Below are positions 1-8,392 of a stretch of DNA of 64,000 nucleotides, one piece after another (positions within the stretch are counted from its first letter, which is position 1; each line of letters starts with the position of its first letter). The notes under the pieces were generated by a model. The model worked only from the letters and a program-made list of their open reading frames with translations. It did not search any database and was not told the DNA's origin. The stretch comes from Methanosarcina baikalica. GTDB lineage: Archaea > Halobacteriota > Methanosarcinia > Methanosarcinales > Methanosarcinaceae. The stretch covers positions 75,174 to 139,173 of the forward strand of contig NZ_JAVKPK010000002.1 in NCBI RefSeq assembly GCF_031461075.1, read 5' to 3'. A program made the translations under genes and the position numbers.

Positions 1-153
1 CCTGGAACCGAGACCATGCCTGATACATAGCTGTTGAGAAGGGGATTTCCGCAGGCATGATGGCAGCAGGTGAATAAAGTACGTATATGACGAATTATAT
101 TCAGTATAAATGAAAAGAAGCACCTGTCCTGGGCGCAAAAACCTGGAGGGAGT

Positions 154-831
154 ATGAGCGAAATTCGAAGAAATTTTGACGAGATTTCTGAAAAGTATGA
201 CGAACAGAGAAAAAAGTTTATACCTTGCTTCGATGATTTTTATGGAGTATCAGTATCTGTGGCCTCAGTGAATACAGAAACTCCAAAAATATTGGACGTA
301 GGTGCCGGAACAGGACTTCTATCAGGATTTCTGATGGAGAAATATCCAAAAGCATCGTTTACCCTTATCGATCTCTCGGAGAAGATGCTGGAAATAGCAA
401 AAGATCGATTCAGAAGTAGTCCAAACGTAAAATACATTATCGGAGACTATTCAAAGTATGGTTTCGTGGAAGAATATGATCTGGTAGCGTCAGCACTATC
501 TATCCATCATTTGGAAGACAACGAAAAAAAGGACTTTTATAAAAAAAGTTACTCTCTGCTTAAACAAAGTGGGATTTTTATTAACGCTGATCTGGTATAT
601 GGAGAAACTCCTTTTATAGAAAATCTAAATAAGACAACTTGGAAACAGTATATCGAAGGTAGTGGCTTGCCAGAAGAAGAAATATTGGCTGGTTACGAAA
701 GAATTAAGCATGACAAGGAGTCAAAATTAGATCAGCAAATAGATTGGCTTAAAGAAATAGGCTTTTGCGATGTTAGTTGCATATATAAGTTCTATAATTT
801 TGCAGTAATGTTTGGCCGAAAAATTGTATAA
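154..831 (+). CDS. Class I SAM-dependent methyltransferase
   Basis: A 225-residue soluble protein. The SAM-binding motif I is clear (ILDVGAGTGLLSG, about residues 46-58), followed by an acidic end of strand 2 (LIDLSEKML) and a motif II/III region (LVASALSIHHLED), so a Rossmann-fold methyltransferase is secure. The acceptor substrate is not evident; the overall look is of the CmoA/UbiE-like group. The ATG follows a good ribosome binding site (GGAGGG about 5 bases upstream). It stands alone: upstream is the window edge and downstream is a 440-base gap containing an inverted-repeat element. No operon partner is visible. Confidence 0.85.
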   Translation: MSEIRRNFDEISEKYDEQRKKFIPCFDDFYGVSVSVASVNTETPKILDVGAGTGLLSGFLMEKYPKASFTLIDLSEKMLEIAKDRFRSSPNVKYIIGDYSKYGFVEEYDLVASALSIHHLEDNEKKDFYKKSYSLLKQSGIFINADLVYGETPFIENLNKTTWKQYIEGSGLPEEEILAGYERIKHDKESKLDQQIDWLKEIGFCDVSCIYKFYNFAVMFGRKIV

Positions 832-1270
832 ATTGAACGAATTAGAAGTCTATCCGAAAAGTCAATAATAGCATGTTGTAGAAATTACAATAGGTGATAA
901 TATCGAGTATCGGTTGAGTTGTGCATATTGCCAATTGTAAAAGTTACAATAGGTCACAATACTTTTCGGATAGGCCCTTAGTTGAAGTAGATGTAGTCGA
1001 ACTGGATGTACCATTACCTGTACTGGATAAAACTATATTGCATGATCAAAGGAAGCAGAGATATTTTTCGGATCTCTGCATAATATTGATTCAAGTTAGC
1101 TTGTTTTGCTCTATATTTTTTTACACCTTACACATATAATTACCTTTGGCTATCTTTAATAAGCCCTCAGTCGCCGGCTTCCACTTCACCGTAACCTTTA
1201 TGTACGGAATAACGCAATTTAACTTGTCTTAAGCTCATTAATATTTACTTGATATCCCGATGGTGATCCA
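832..1270. other. Gene-poor gap before cbiM
   Basis: I see no convincing gene here. The gap holds a short inverted-repeat element (850-973) and a hairpin with 8-base arms at 1055-1062 and 1072-1079. The only open frame on the plus strand (921-1139) lacks a ribosome binding site and family resemblance. The last 100 bases should contain the cbiM promoter, but no obvious cobalamin riboswitch is seen. Confidence 0.5.
850..973. mobile_element. 124-bp inverted-repeat (MITE-like) element
   Basis: The ends are perfect 13-base inverted repeats, CTATCCGAAAAGT at 850-862 and its reverse complement at 961-973. Inside are two direct repeats of TTACAATAGGT, near 885 and 945. Size and terminal symmetry fit a miniature element or an insertion-sequence remnant; no transposase is encoded and no clear target duplication is seen. 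Confidence 0.5.
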
Positions 1271-1978
1271 ATGCATATAATGGAAGGCTTTTTACCGACG
1301 CCCTGGTGGCAGATCTGGTTTGCAGTATCTATCCCAGTGATAATGTACGGAATCCATAAATTGAACGGACTGGTAAAAGAAAAACGTGAGATATTACCTC
1401 TCCTGGCTGTTGCAGGTGCGTTTATTTTCGTGCTGTCCTCCCTGAAACTGCCTTCATTAACCGGAAGTTGTTCTCACCCCACAGGAACCGGTATTGTCGC
1501 AATCATGTTCGGACCTGCGATTACTGCAGTTCTCTCGACAATTGTGCTTATCTATCAGGCTATTCTCCTCGCCCACGGAGGACTTACGACCCTTGGAGCA
1601 AATGTATTTTCAATGGGTATTGTGGGCCCTGTTGCGTCGTATCTTATATATAAAGCAGGAATGAAAGCCAAAATTAATTTCTACCTTGTTATCTTTCTGG
1701 CTGCAGCTCTCGGAGACTGGGCTACTTACATGGTGACTTCTACGCAGCTTGCCCTGGCATATCCTGCAGGAGGAGTACTTACCTTTGGAGCTTTCCTCAG
1801 TTCATTCGGCAAATTTGCTGCAGTCTTTGCATTTACCCAGGCGCCTCTGGCAATCGTGGAAGGTGCTGTCAGTGCCCTGCTCTTCAAGTATGTTGTTGAA
1901 GTAAAAAGTGATATCCTTGTTGAAATGCATGTACTCGAAGATTCGGTTGTTCGCAAGATCAGGGGGCTTTCTGCATGA
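1271..1978 (+). CDS. cbiM: Cobalt ECF transporter S component CbiM
   Basis: A 235-residue polytopic membrane protein. It starts with the hallmark MHIMEGFLP; in this family the N-terminal amine and His2 form part of the metal site that binds Co2+. A second conserved segment is SLKLPSLTGSCSHPTGTG (about residues 56-73). Six to seven hydrophobic helices follow. The ATG at 1271 is fixed by the need for His at position 2; a GGTGATC site lies just upstream. It overlaps cbiN by four bases (ATGA), and cbiQ and cbiO follow, giving a full CbiMNQO energy-coupling-factor transporter for cobalt. Nickel is the main alternative substrate, but the CbiN partner favours cobalt. Confidence 0.96.
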   Translation: MHIMEGFLPTPWWQIWFAVSIPVIMYGIHKLNGLVKEKREILPLLAVAGAFIFVLSSLKLPSLTGSCSHPTGTGIVAIMFGPAITAVLSTIVLIYQAILLAHGGLTTLGANVFSMGIVGPVASYLIYKAGMKAKINFYLVIFLAAALGDWATYMVTSTQLALAYPAGGVLTFGAFLSSFGKFAAVFAFTQAPLAIVEGAVSALLFKYVVEVKSDILVEMHVLEDSVVRKIRGLSA

Positions 1979-2316
1979 GCAGGAAGCTGGAAATTATCGT
2001 ACTTGCTATCCTCCTGATTTTTGCAGCTCAGTTTGTGTACATATCTTCTACAACGAATGCCGAATACCGCGGAGCTGATGACATGCCGGAGGGTGTTATT
2101 GGGGAAATTACAAATGGGACTTTCAAGCCCATTGCCCAACCTCTCTGGGAGCCTCCAAGCGGGGAAATTGAAAGCCTGCTCTTTGCTCTGCAGGCAGCCA
2201 TAGGTGCAGGAGTCATTGGTTACTTCTTTGGCTATTACAGAGCCAAAAAAAACTATGAAAATGGGCTGGGATACAAAGGGAAAAACAAATCCGAAGGCGA
2301 CAAGAACTCTCTATAA
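1975..2316 (+). CDS. cbiN: Cobalt transport protein CbiN
   Basis: A 113-residue protein with two transmembrane helices, one near the N terminus (about residues 6-24) and one at about 71-88, joined by a loop that should lie outside the membrane. This is the CbiN architecture; CbiN helps load metal into CbiM. The start overlaps the cbiM stop in an ATGA arrangement, so translation is probably coupled. The C terminus is a charged Lys-rich tail. The position between cbiM and cbiQ supports the call. Confidence 0.93.
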   Translation: MSRKLEIIVLAILLIFAAQFVYISSTTNAEYRGADDMPEGVIGEITNGTFKPIAQPLWEPPSGEIESLLFALQAAIGAGVIGYFFGYYRAKKNYENGLGYKGKNKSEGDKNSL

Positions 2317-2336
2317 TCTCTTCTTATTTTATGTTT

Positions 2337-2371
2337 GCTTTCCTTCCTGAGAGAGGAAAGCTTTTATCTTT
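2337..2371 (+). terminator. Hairpin with T-tract between cbiN and cbiQ
   Basis: Perfect 8-base arms (GCTTTCCT at 2337-2344, AGGAAAGC at 2354-2361) are followed by a T-rich run. As it lies inside the cbi cluster, it may lower cbiQO expression relative to cbiMN, or protect mRNA ends, rather than stop all transcription. Confidence 0.5.
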
Positions 2372-2431
2372 TGCCTTTTATTTTTAACCTTTAATTTTTG
2401 ATTTTCATTTACTTATCTGCGGGTTTCACAT

Positions 2432-3214
2432 ATGACCAATATCCTTGACGATTATGCCCTTATGAGTCCCCTCAGGCACCGAAATAACTGGCTGAAACTG
2501 GCAATAGTTCTTTTCGGTTTGCTTGCAGGAGTTTCAGCCACATCCCCTATTCCTCTTTTTTTTATAGCATTCTGCATGAGCCTGACAACAGTTGGACTGG
2601 GGAAGACACCTCCCCAACTCTATTTCAAGCTCTTGCTGGCACCCATGGGCTTTGCTGTCGTAAGTGTCCTTATAATTGCCTTCTTCTCAGGTTCGGGGCC
2701 TGAGATGCTGGCCTTTAAATTGCTGGGTTATCCACTCTCGGTAAGAACAGATGGATTTGAACTTGCCCTGCTGGTCCTTTCAAGGTCCTTAAGCGGGATG
2801 TGTTGCCTTTACTTCCTTGTACTGACAACCCCTATGATAGAACTCTTTGCCGTGCTTAAGGCTTCCAGATTTCCTGAATCCCTTATAGAGCTTTCAATGC
2901 TGATCTACAGGTACATTTTTGTTTTCCTGGACATGGCCCTTAGCATAAGGTATGCTCAGACTGTAAGACTCGGGTATTCAAATTTTCGGCGTTCTATTAA
3001 TTCTCTGGGAATGCTTACAAGTACTCTCTTTATCCGTTCATGGGAACAGGGGGACAAACTCTTCCTGGCTATGAATTCCAGGTGCTATGACGGAAAAATG
3101 ACTCTTTTCGAGGTTCATAGGCCTGTAAAAGCAACAGAATTGCTTTTGACCTCTGCCTACTTTCTTTTGACTCTTGCACTATTTTATTTTACAAAAAACA
3201 TATCCATTGTTTGA
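2432..3214 (+). CDS. cbiQ: Cobalt ECF transporter T component CbiQ
   Basis: A 260-residue integral membrane protein of the CbiQ/EcfT family, the transmembrane coupling subunit that links the ATPase to CbiM. Hydrophobic segments are visible at about residues 20-60, 65-90, 110-130, 150-175 and 235-255. The cytoplasmic coupling region carries the short Arg-rich stretches typical of EcfT, for example around SIRYAQTVRLGYSNFRR and the later AMNSRCYDGKM. It is separated from cbiN by 115 bases with a hairpin and is followed 11 bases later by cbiO. The ribosome binding site is weak. Confidence 0.94.
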   Translation: MTNILDDYALMSPLRHRNNWLKLAIVLFGLLAGVSATSPIPLFFIAFCMSLTTVGLGKTPPQLYFKLLLAPMGFAVVSVLIIAFFSGSGPEMLAFKLLGYPLSVRTDGFELALLVLSRSLSGMCCLYFLVLTTPMIELFAVLKASRFPESLIELSMLIYRYIFVFLDMALSIRYAQTVRLGYSNFRRSINSLGMLTSTLFIRSWEQGDKLFLAMNSRCYDGKMTLFEVHRPVKATELLLTSAYFLLTLALFYFTKNISIV

Positions 3215-3225
3215 GGTAACAGATA

Positions 3226-4587
3226 ATGATTATTCTTGAGACCAGGAGCCTTAAATACACCTATCCGGACGGGACTGCAGCTGTCCAGGACCTGAACATA
3301 GAAATAAAAAAAGGAAAAAAGGTAGCTTTTGTAGGGCAAAACGGCTCAGGAAAGTCCACACTTTTTCTTCTCCTTAACGGGACCTTGAAGCCAGCCGAAG
3401 GGGAAGTCCTTTTCCATGGAGTTCCCATTAAATACGATTCAAAGTCCCTCAGGGAAATCCGAAAATCCATAGGAATTGTTTTTCAGAATTCCGATGACCA
3501 GATCTTTGCTCCCACAGTGTACCAGGATGTAGCTTTCGGGCCGGCAAACCTGGGTTATTCAAAAGAAAGGGTTGATGCCTGCGTGCAGCAAGCCCTTGAG
3601 CAGGTAGGACTCTCCCGCTTGAAGGACAAGCCTCCCCATCACCTTAGCGGAGGGCAGAAAAAGAGAGTTGCAATTGCCGGGATTATGGCGATGGAACCCG
3701 AAGTAATCATCCTGGACGAACCCCTTTCAAACCTTGATCCGGTTGGCGCAGATGAAATAATGGACTTGCTAAACGAATTAAACCACTTCGGAAGCACTAT
3801 CATCATCTCTACGCATGATGTGGACCTGGCATACCGCTGGTCTGACTATGTATACCTTATGTCAAACAGCAAACTTATAGGGCAGGGAACACCCGTAGAG
3901 GTCTTCAGAGAACAGGAGCTTCTTAAAAAAGCAAGCCTTCGCCAGCCCACTACCCTTGAGATTTATCATGAAATCGAAAGAAGAGGGCTTGCATATGGTA
4001 AAAACTCCCCAAAAACCATACCTGAACTTGTCAATACTTTAAAACCCCTGGACCTTATGTGGGTTGATGTCCCTCCGAGAGTCAGAGAAGGAGATAACCT
4101 GAACATTGGAGTTATGTATGGGGAATATGCGACTCAGTCCCCTTATGAGGCTATTAACGCCACAGTTCTGCATATCCATCCAGATGGCAGGGCTATTGTT
4201 GAACTGAAGCGTAAAGGGATTAAAGCCGGCGGAGTGTTGCTTTACGATACTGATAGCTATTCCCTGCCAGAGGTAAATCAGATTCTGAAGGACGGAGAAA
4301 TTGTCTTTATAGGAGCAATGGGCAAGAAAAGTAAAACCCTTGCCGAGCATGACGGGATCCGGCTTGATGTTACCTCAGGCGTAATAGACAAATCCATCCT
4401 GATGGCTCTTTGTGGAAAGCGTTGCCTTATCCTTACAGCAGGTGGTATGGTGGACCATGCCCTGAAGAGGATCAGGGAGTATGTGGAAAAGAGCGGGATA
4501 GAATTCACTGTTGGAGTAGTCAACAGGGAAGAAGGCTGCAAGTGGCTTGAAGAGGCCGATGACAGCCCTGAAACGCTAAAAATATAA
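3226..4587 (+). CDS. cbiO: Cobalt ECF transporter ATPase CbiO with C-terminal extension
   Basis: A 453-residue ABC ATPase. Residues about 1-270 are a standard CbiO/EcfA: Walker A GQNGSGKST (about 37-45), Q-loop VFQNSDDQIFA, signature LSGGQKKRVAIA, Walker B VIILDEPLSNLD and a switch His in ISTHD. Most CbiO proteins end near 280 residues; this one continues for about 180 residues, including a segment rich in small residues and Gly (LILTAGGMVDHALKRIREY) that looks like a separate folded domain of unknown role. GAGGTAAC precedes the ATG. It is the last gene of the operon. The transporter ATPase role is secure; the extension is unexplained. Confidence 0.94.
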   Translation: MIILETRSLKYTYPDGTAAVQDLNIEIKKGKKVAFVGQNGSGKSTLFLLLNGTLKPAEGEVLFHGVPIKYDSKSLREIRKSIGIVFQNSDDQIFAPTVYQDVAFGPANLGYSKERVDACVQQALEQVGLSRLKDKPPHHLSGGQKKRVAIAGIMAMEPEVIILDEPLSNLDPVGADEIMDLLNELNHFGSTIIISTHDVDLAYRWSDYVYLMSNSKLIGQGTPVEVFREQELLKKASLRQPTTLEIYHEIERRGLAYGKNSPKTIPELVNTLKPLDLMWVDVPPRVREGDNLNIGVMYGEYATQSPYEAINATVLHIHPDGRAIVELKRKGIKAGGVLLYDTDSYSLPEVNQILKDGEIVFIGAMGKKSKTLAEHDGIRLDVTSGVIDKSILMALCGKRCLILTAGGMVDHALKRIREYVEKSGIEFTVGVVNREEGCKWLEEADDSPETLKI

Positions 4588-4589
4588 TT

Positions 4590-4614
4590 ATTTCCTCTTT
4601 TTCTCTTTTTTTAG
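4590..4614 (+). terminator. T-rich 3' end of the cbi operon
   Basis: Directly after the cbiO stop there is a run of T clusters interrupted by single C residues, without a strong hairpin. Oligo-T tracts of this kind are the usual archaeal intrinsic termination signal. Confidence 0.5.
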
Positions 4615-4840
4615 ATTTCACTATAGCCCTTTTGAGTATATTGCAATCGATGGGATAATCTAAAATTCATTTATTTTTACACCAGATAACCATGTTAAGG
4701 AATAGATTCATAATATCTTAGCTCCAACACTGTTTACGGGAGCAAATGATAAGATCATCCTAAAGCCTGGATTTCTCCAGTCAGAAAAAAATGATCTGTC
4801 CTTTGTGAATGCTCTATTTCAGTGGGGAGGTTTGACAAAG

Positions 4841-5131
4841 ATGCATAAAATGAATAAGATGCCTATGGGTAGTCTATACATTCCGTCTAAACTGCTAACG
4901 ATAATAGGGGCTCTTAACTGGGGTCTTGTAGGGCTCCTGAACTTTGATCTGGTAGCGGCTATATTTGGAAAGAAGTCCTTTATCTCGCGGCTAGTCTACA
5001 CTGTTGTGGGCATGGCTGGAGTCTACCTGATAATAAAACATAGGGCAAAATTAGCTATGAAAAAGCATGAGGATACAGAGGGCGAAAAACGTTATAGTGG
5101 CAAGCAGTACAGTTGGAGTGGGATTCAATAA
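4841..5131 (+). CDS. DUF378 small membrane protein
   Basis: A 96-residue protein with two transmembrane helices. The segment LTIIGALNWGLVGLLNFDLV followed by a second helix ending in GVYLI is the DUF378 pattern (YuzA-like proteins of unknown function). I chose the ATG at 4841 because GGGGAGGT lies 9 bases upstream; an in-frame start at 4805 has no such site. The C-terminal tail is charged and probably cytoplasmic. It is monocistronic, with a hairpin terminator downstream. Confidence 0.8.
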   Translation: MHKMNKMPMGSLYIPSKLLTIIGALNWGLVGLLNFDLVAAIFGKKSFISRLVYTVVGMAGVYLIIKHRAKLAMKKHEDTEGEKRYSGKQYSWSGIQ

Positions 5132-5194
5132 AATATGGGAATTGCTTTCTCAATCGGATTTGCTTAGGATATATCCTTGGATAATATCTTGAAT

Positions 5195-5235
5195 AATATG
5201 TGCTTGAAACACCAGGCACATATTTTATCTCTTTT
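5195..5235 (+). terminator. Hairpin terminator after the DUF378 gene
   Basis: Arms AATATGTGC (5195-5203) and GCACATATT (5216-5224) pair perfectly and are followed by a T-rich stretch. Confidence 0.6.
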
Positions 5236-5362
5236 ACCTGGACTTTTCAATACTAAAATTTATAGAACAAATTATCAAAAATGGAATCAGATCAGGTATA
5301 TACGGCCTTATCATATTTAGAGATTTAGACAGTTCAGTGCTTAATATTGCTGTTTTCATTTT

Positions 5363-5377
5363 AACCACGTAAGTCCT
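5363..5377. repeat. Solo copy of an element end (ACGTAAGTCCT)
   Basis: AACCACGTAAGTCCT closely matches the right end of the 118-bp element at 17893-18010 (AACCGCGTAAGTCCT there). It may be a remnant of the same mobile family; with 15 bases only, chance is possible. Confidence 0.3.
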
Positions 5378-5386
5378 GGAAAAAGA

Positions 5387-6229
5387 TTACGGAAGATTAT
5401 ACTCGCTGTAAGTCTTCCTGAGCAGAAGCGCGTCTTCTTCCAGGATAGGACTTTCGCATATTACGAGCCCTCCAATTTCGAATTCTTTAATTGCTCTTAA
5501 AAGTTCGGGGTAATTAAAATCGGATTCTTTTAAAGTCAGGTGCTTTTTTTCCCCATTTTTATCATATTTTATTCCCGAGATATGCATGTGCATATTTGAA
5601 AGCCCTTCTTTTCCGAGGGTTTCCTCTACTTTAGAGAGAATTGCCATAAATTCGGAATAGGAATTTTCCTTTCCTTCCCTTGCATGCATATGGGAAAAGT
5701 CCAGGCAGGGCATAATCCCTTCAATTTCAGTACTCAAAGCAAGCACTTCTTCAAGAGTTCCGAACTGCGTACGCTTGCCCATAGTCTCAGGGCGCAGGAC
5801 TGCACGTATCCCTTCGTTTCTTAATTGTCCAGTAAGCTCTTTCAAAGCTTTTGATACTCTCTTATAGGTGTCCTGTTTGCTGCTTTTCTGGTAAAAAGCC
5901 GCATGTAACACGATGGACTCAGCTCCGCAGAGGCTGCCTATTCTGGCGGCCTGATAGATCCTCTCCTGGCTTGCCTTGAGTTTTTCTTCTTCAGGAGAAT
6001 TCAAATTAATATAATAAGGTGCATGGACACTCAGAGCTATATTTCTCTTTTCTGCAGCTTCGAGGACATTTCCAGCCCCTTTTTCGCCCATGCGCACTCC
6101 CTGGACAAACTCAAGTTCCATACAATCGAGGTCAAGTTCCCGGAGTCTCTCGATTCCTGAGATACTGTTGTTTCCTTTTGCGCTTCTTGGAATCCCTGCA
6201 GTTCCGAAAAGCAGTTTCTTCGGGGCCAT
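5387..6229 (-). CDS. Endonuclease IV-like TIM-barrel protein
   Basis: A 280-residue xylose-isomerase-like TIM barrel related to AP endonuclease IV (Nfo) and to archaeal MJ1614-type proteins. Metal-ligand regions are visible: SVHAPYYINL, IVLHAAFY, LRPETMG, CLDFSHMHA, HMHISG and a late ICESP. The family normally begins at LLFGTAGIP, so I place the start at the ATG at 6229, with AGGATC upstream. A longer form from a TTG at 6265 would overlap the upstream gene by 14 bases and has AAAGGA before it. It is probably cotranscribed with the 110-residue gene upstream. It may act in base-excision repair, but this archaeal subgroup is little characterised. Confidence 0.8.
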   Translation of the reverse strand: MAPKKLLFGTAGIPRSAKGNNSISGIERLRELDLDCMELEFVQGVRMGEKGAGNVLEAAEKRNIALSVHAPYYINLNSPEEEKLKASQERIYQAARIGSLCGAESIVLHAAFYQKSSKQDTYKRVSKALKELTGQLRNEGIRAVLRPETMGKRTQFGTLEEVLALSTEIEGIMPCLDFSHMHAREGKENSYSEFMAILSKVEETLGKEGLSNMHMHISGIKYDKNGEKKHLTLKESDFNYPELLRAIKEFEIGGLVICESPILEEDALLLRKTYSEYNLP

Positions 6230-6251
6230 TTTATAAAGATCCTGTATCTTT

Positions 6252-6584
6252 TCAGAAAATTCCAACGAAATCCTTTAGCTGCTTTGCCCTCTCAGGAGAC
6301 AGCTTTTCGGCAACTATTGCAACCAGCTCTTCAAGGTCTTCGTCCAGAGATTGAACGTCTTCCTTTCCTTCAAGGGCAAGCCCTACAAGGTAATCCAGTT
6401 CCTCAGGGTTCAGCCTCTCCAACCTTTTCCTGAAATCTTCAGACGATTCGGCAAACTTGTGTGAGACCGGGCGCAGGATAAAGGGAAATTGATGTCCTGC
6501 TTCTCTGGAATTTAATTTTCCACCGGCTTCAGGAGCAAGCTTGTTAAAAATCTCGATATCCTTCTGCGTAAATTCTCTGGGCAT
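6252..6584 (-). CDS. Conserved hypothetical protein, 110 residues
   Basis: I do not recognise a characterised family. The protein is soluble, charged and mostly helical (many Glu, Leu and Lys), with no membrane segment. It has repeated Leu/Glu helices in the second half (about residues 50-105) that could mediate protein contact. The ATG has an AAGTGAT site upstream. It overlaps or abuts the start of the endonuclease IV-like gene, so the two are probably translated from one mRNA, which hints at a linked role. Confidence 0.7.
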   Translation of the reverse strand: MPREFTQKDIEIFNKLAPEAGGKLNSREAGHQFPFILRPVSHKFAESSEDFRKRLERLNPEELDYLVGLALEGKEDVQSLDEDLEELVAIVAEKLSPERAKQLKDFVGIF

Positions 6585-6654
6585 ATTATCACTTTATGAT
6601 TCTGTCCTGATTTATAGCTATTTAAAAACGAAATAAGCCTGGACTGGAACTGTT

Positions 6655-7125
6655 TTAAGGTTCAATGTTCTTTTTCAATATTCCGTGCCTGTCAATTTCT
6701 CCTTTTGCAATCCTGGTTGACGAAATCGGGATTCCATCTTCAGCCATTACATATTCAACGTATACGATTTCCAGAGGCTTTTTTCCTTTTTCTTCTCTTA
6801 TGTGGTTGATTTTAAGGGCAACCGGATAAGTCTCAGGAGAAACAACAATATAGTCAAAGTCCTCTTCGATAGTGGGGCCGCAGGGGTCATTCAGCCTTGT
6901 AACCTCATATCTGTCGTCTGGGAATCCCATCTCTTTTATGTACTTCAGCAGCCGTTTTCTCCTGTTTTCGTAGTTATCGATGCTATGGCTTTTATGCAGC
7001 ATCTCGTCCGAGGTAAGCCCTATATGGACTTTTCCGTCCTCTGCTATCTTAAATGCTTTTTCAATCAGTTTGGCATGTCCGTCATGAAAATACTGAAAAG
7101 TACCGCCGACTGCGACCTTTGGCAT
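6655..7125 (-). CDS. coaD: Phosphopantetheine adenylyltransferase, archaeal type
   Basis: A 156-residue nucleotidyltransferase of the cytidylyltransferase-like fold. It starts at MPKVAVGGTFQYFHDGH, where HDGH is the HxGH nucleotide-binding motif, and ends with the ISSTRI motif (the ISSTxxR class signature). It transfers AMP from ATP to 4'-phosphopantetheine in coenzyme A synthesis. A longer in-frame extension to 7239 is Lys-rich and unlike the family, so the ATG at 7125 is chosen. The gene is divergent from radA and shares the 290-base promoter region with it. Confidence 0.92.
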   Translation of the reverse strand: MPKVAVGGTFQYFHDGHAKLIEKAFKIAEDGKVHIGLTSDEMLHKSHSIDNYENRRKRLLKYIKEMGFPDDRYEVTRLNDPCGPTIEEDFDYIVVSPETYPVALKINHIREEKGKKPLEIVYVEYVMAEDGIPISSTRIAKGEIDRHGILKKNIEP

Positions 7126-7335
7126 GATGGGTGATAATCTACTAAGTAAAAAGAAGTTTTGGTTTTTTCCGGTTTTTTGGAAACTTTCCTTTGTTCTTTT
7201 CTTTTTGCATTTTTCCTTTCTATATGAACTCAAGCCCACAAAAAAGACAGTCTTTTCCTTTATTTTTTATATGTTTTGAGCCTCATGAATACGTTTTTTC
7301 GAGTTTCTCAAATACTTTCACCCCGCCCTCTCTAA

Positions 7336-7344
7336 TTATATATA
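7336..7344 (+). promoter_or_regulatory. Probable radA TATA box
   Basis: TTATATATA at 7336-7344 lies about 70 bases before the radA ATG, implying a short leader. AGGAG at 7401-7405 is the ribosome binding site, 9 bases before the ATG at 7415. Confidence 0.55.
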
Positions 7345-7414
7345 CCTGCAAAACTATAGTGAAGCAACCGTTATGCACCTTATACAAACATGTGCATTTT
7401 AGGAGTAATTTGTA

Positions 7415-8392
7415 ATGAGCGAAATGTCACTGGAAGAATTGCCCGGAGTTGGCCCTGCAACTGCAGAAAAACTCAAAGAAGCCGGATTTAATACCATTGA
7501 AGCAGTGGCTGTAGCCTCTCCTGCTGAACTTGCAAATACAGCCGAGATCGGAGAATCAACTGCTGCAAAAATCATCAATGCTGCAAGGCAGGCTGCTGAT
7601 ATCGGAGGCTTTGAGACCGGAGATGTCGTGCTTGAAAGGCGGAAATTAGTAGGCAAGCTGACTACCGGTTGCACTGAATTTGATGAAATGATGGGTGGGG
7701 GCATAGAAACCCAGGCTATTACCGAACTTTACGGAGAATTCGGTTCCGGAAAGACACAGCTGGCCCACCAGCTTGCAGTTAATGTCCAGATGGATAGGGA
7801 ACACGGGGGACTCAATGGGTCGGTTATCGTAATCGACACTGAAAATACCTTCAGACCTGAAAGAATTGCCCAGATGGTAAAAGGACTCTCTGAAAAGTAC
7901 GGCATGGAACTTGACCCTGAGGAATTTCTCCAGAATATCCATGTTGCCAGAGCATACAATTCCAATCACCAGATACTTCTTGTAGACTCCGCAACAGACC
8001 TGGCAAACGAGCTCAGGGAAATGGGCAAACCCGTTCGTCTGCTGATCGTTGACTCTCTTATGGCTCATTTCAGGGCTGAATACGTCGGAAGGGGAACTCT
8101 TGCAGACAGGCAGCAGAAACTCAATAAGCACATGCATGGCCTGCTCCGTTTCGGAGACTTATTCAATGCCTGTATAATCGTAACAAACCAGGTAATGTCA
8201 AAACCCGATGCCTTCTTTGGTGATCCCACAAGGCCTGTCGGAGGACATATTGTGGGGCACACTGCAACCTTCAGACTCTACTTGCGGAAATCCAAGGGAG
8301 AAAAAAGAATCATCCGTCTGGTTGACTCACCCAACCTGCCTGAAGGAGAAGCTATTGTTGCAGTTACTACAGCAGGACTCACGGATCAGTAA
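7415..8392 (+). CDS. radA: DNA repair and recombination recombinase RadA
   Basis: A 325-residue archaeal Rad51/RadA recombinase, full length. The N-terminal helix-hairpin-helix domain (LEELPGVGPATAEKLKEAG) is followed by the polymerisation linker, the ATPase core with Walker A GEFGSGKT (residues 107-114), Walker B LLIVDSLMAHFR, and the L1/L2 loops up to GGHIVGHTATFRLYLRK. It forms filaments on single-stranded DNA and promotes strand exchange in homologous repair. It is monocistronic with its own TATA box and ribosome binding site. No intein is present. Confidence 0.98.
   Translation: MSEMSLEELPGVGPATAEKLKEAGFNTIEAVAVASPAELANTAEIGESTAAKIINAARQAADIGGFETGDVVLERRKLVGKLTTGCTEFDEMMGGGIETQAITELYGEFGSGKTQLAHQLAVNVQMDREHGGLNGSVIVIDTENTFRPERIAQMVKGLSEKYGMELDPEEFLQNIHVARAYNSNHQILLVDSATDLANELREMGKPVRLLIVDSLMAHFRAEYVGRGTLADRQQKLNKHMHGLLRFGDLFNACIIVTNQVMSKPDAFFGDPTRPVGGHIVGHTATFRLYLRKSKGEKRIIRLVDSPNLPEGEAIVAVTTAGLTDQ

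Noticed and set aside
990..1050. Minus-strand Ser/Thr-rich stretch resembling a surface-protein linker
   Set aside because: Only about 20 codons long, bounded by stops; too short to support a gene relic.
921..1139. 72-codon plus-strand frame before cbiM
   Set aside because: It starts within the inverted-repeat element, has no ribosome binding site and no recognisable domain.
1141..1270. Cobalamin riboswitch before cbiM
   Set aside because: The leader is short and I could not find the conserved B12-box-like core; archaeal cbi operons usually lack it.
7646..8137. 163-codon minus-strand frame inside radA
   Set aside because: Antisense shadow of RadA with no recognisable product.
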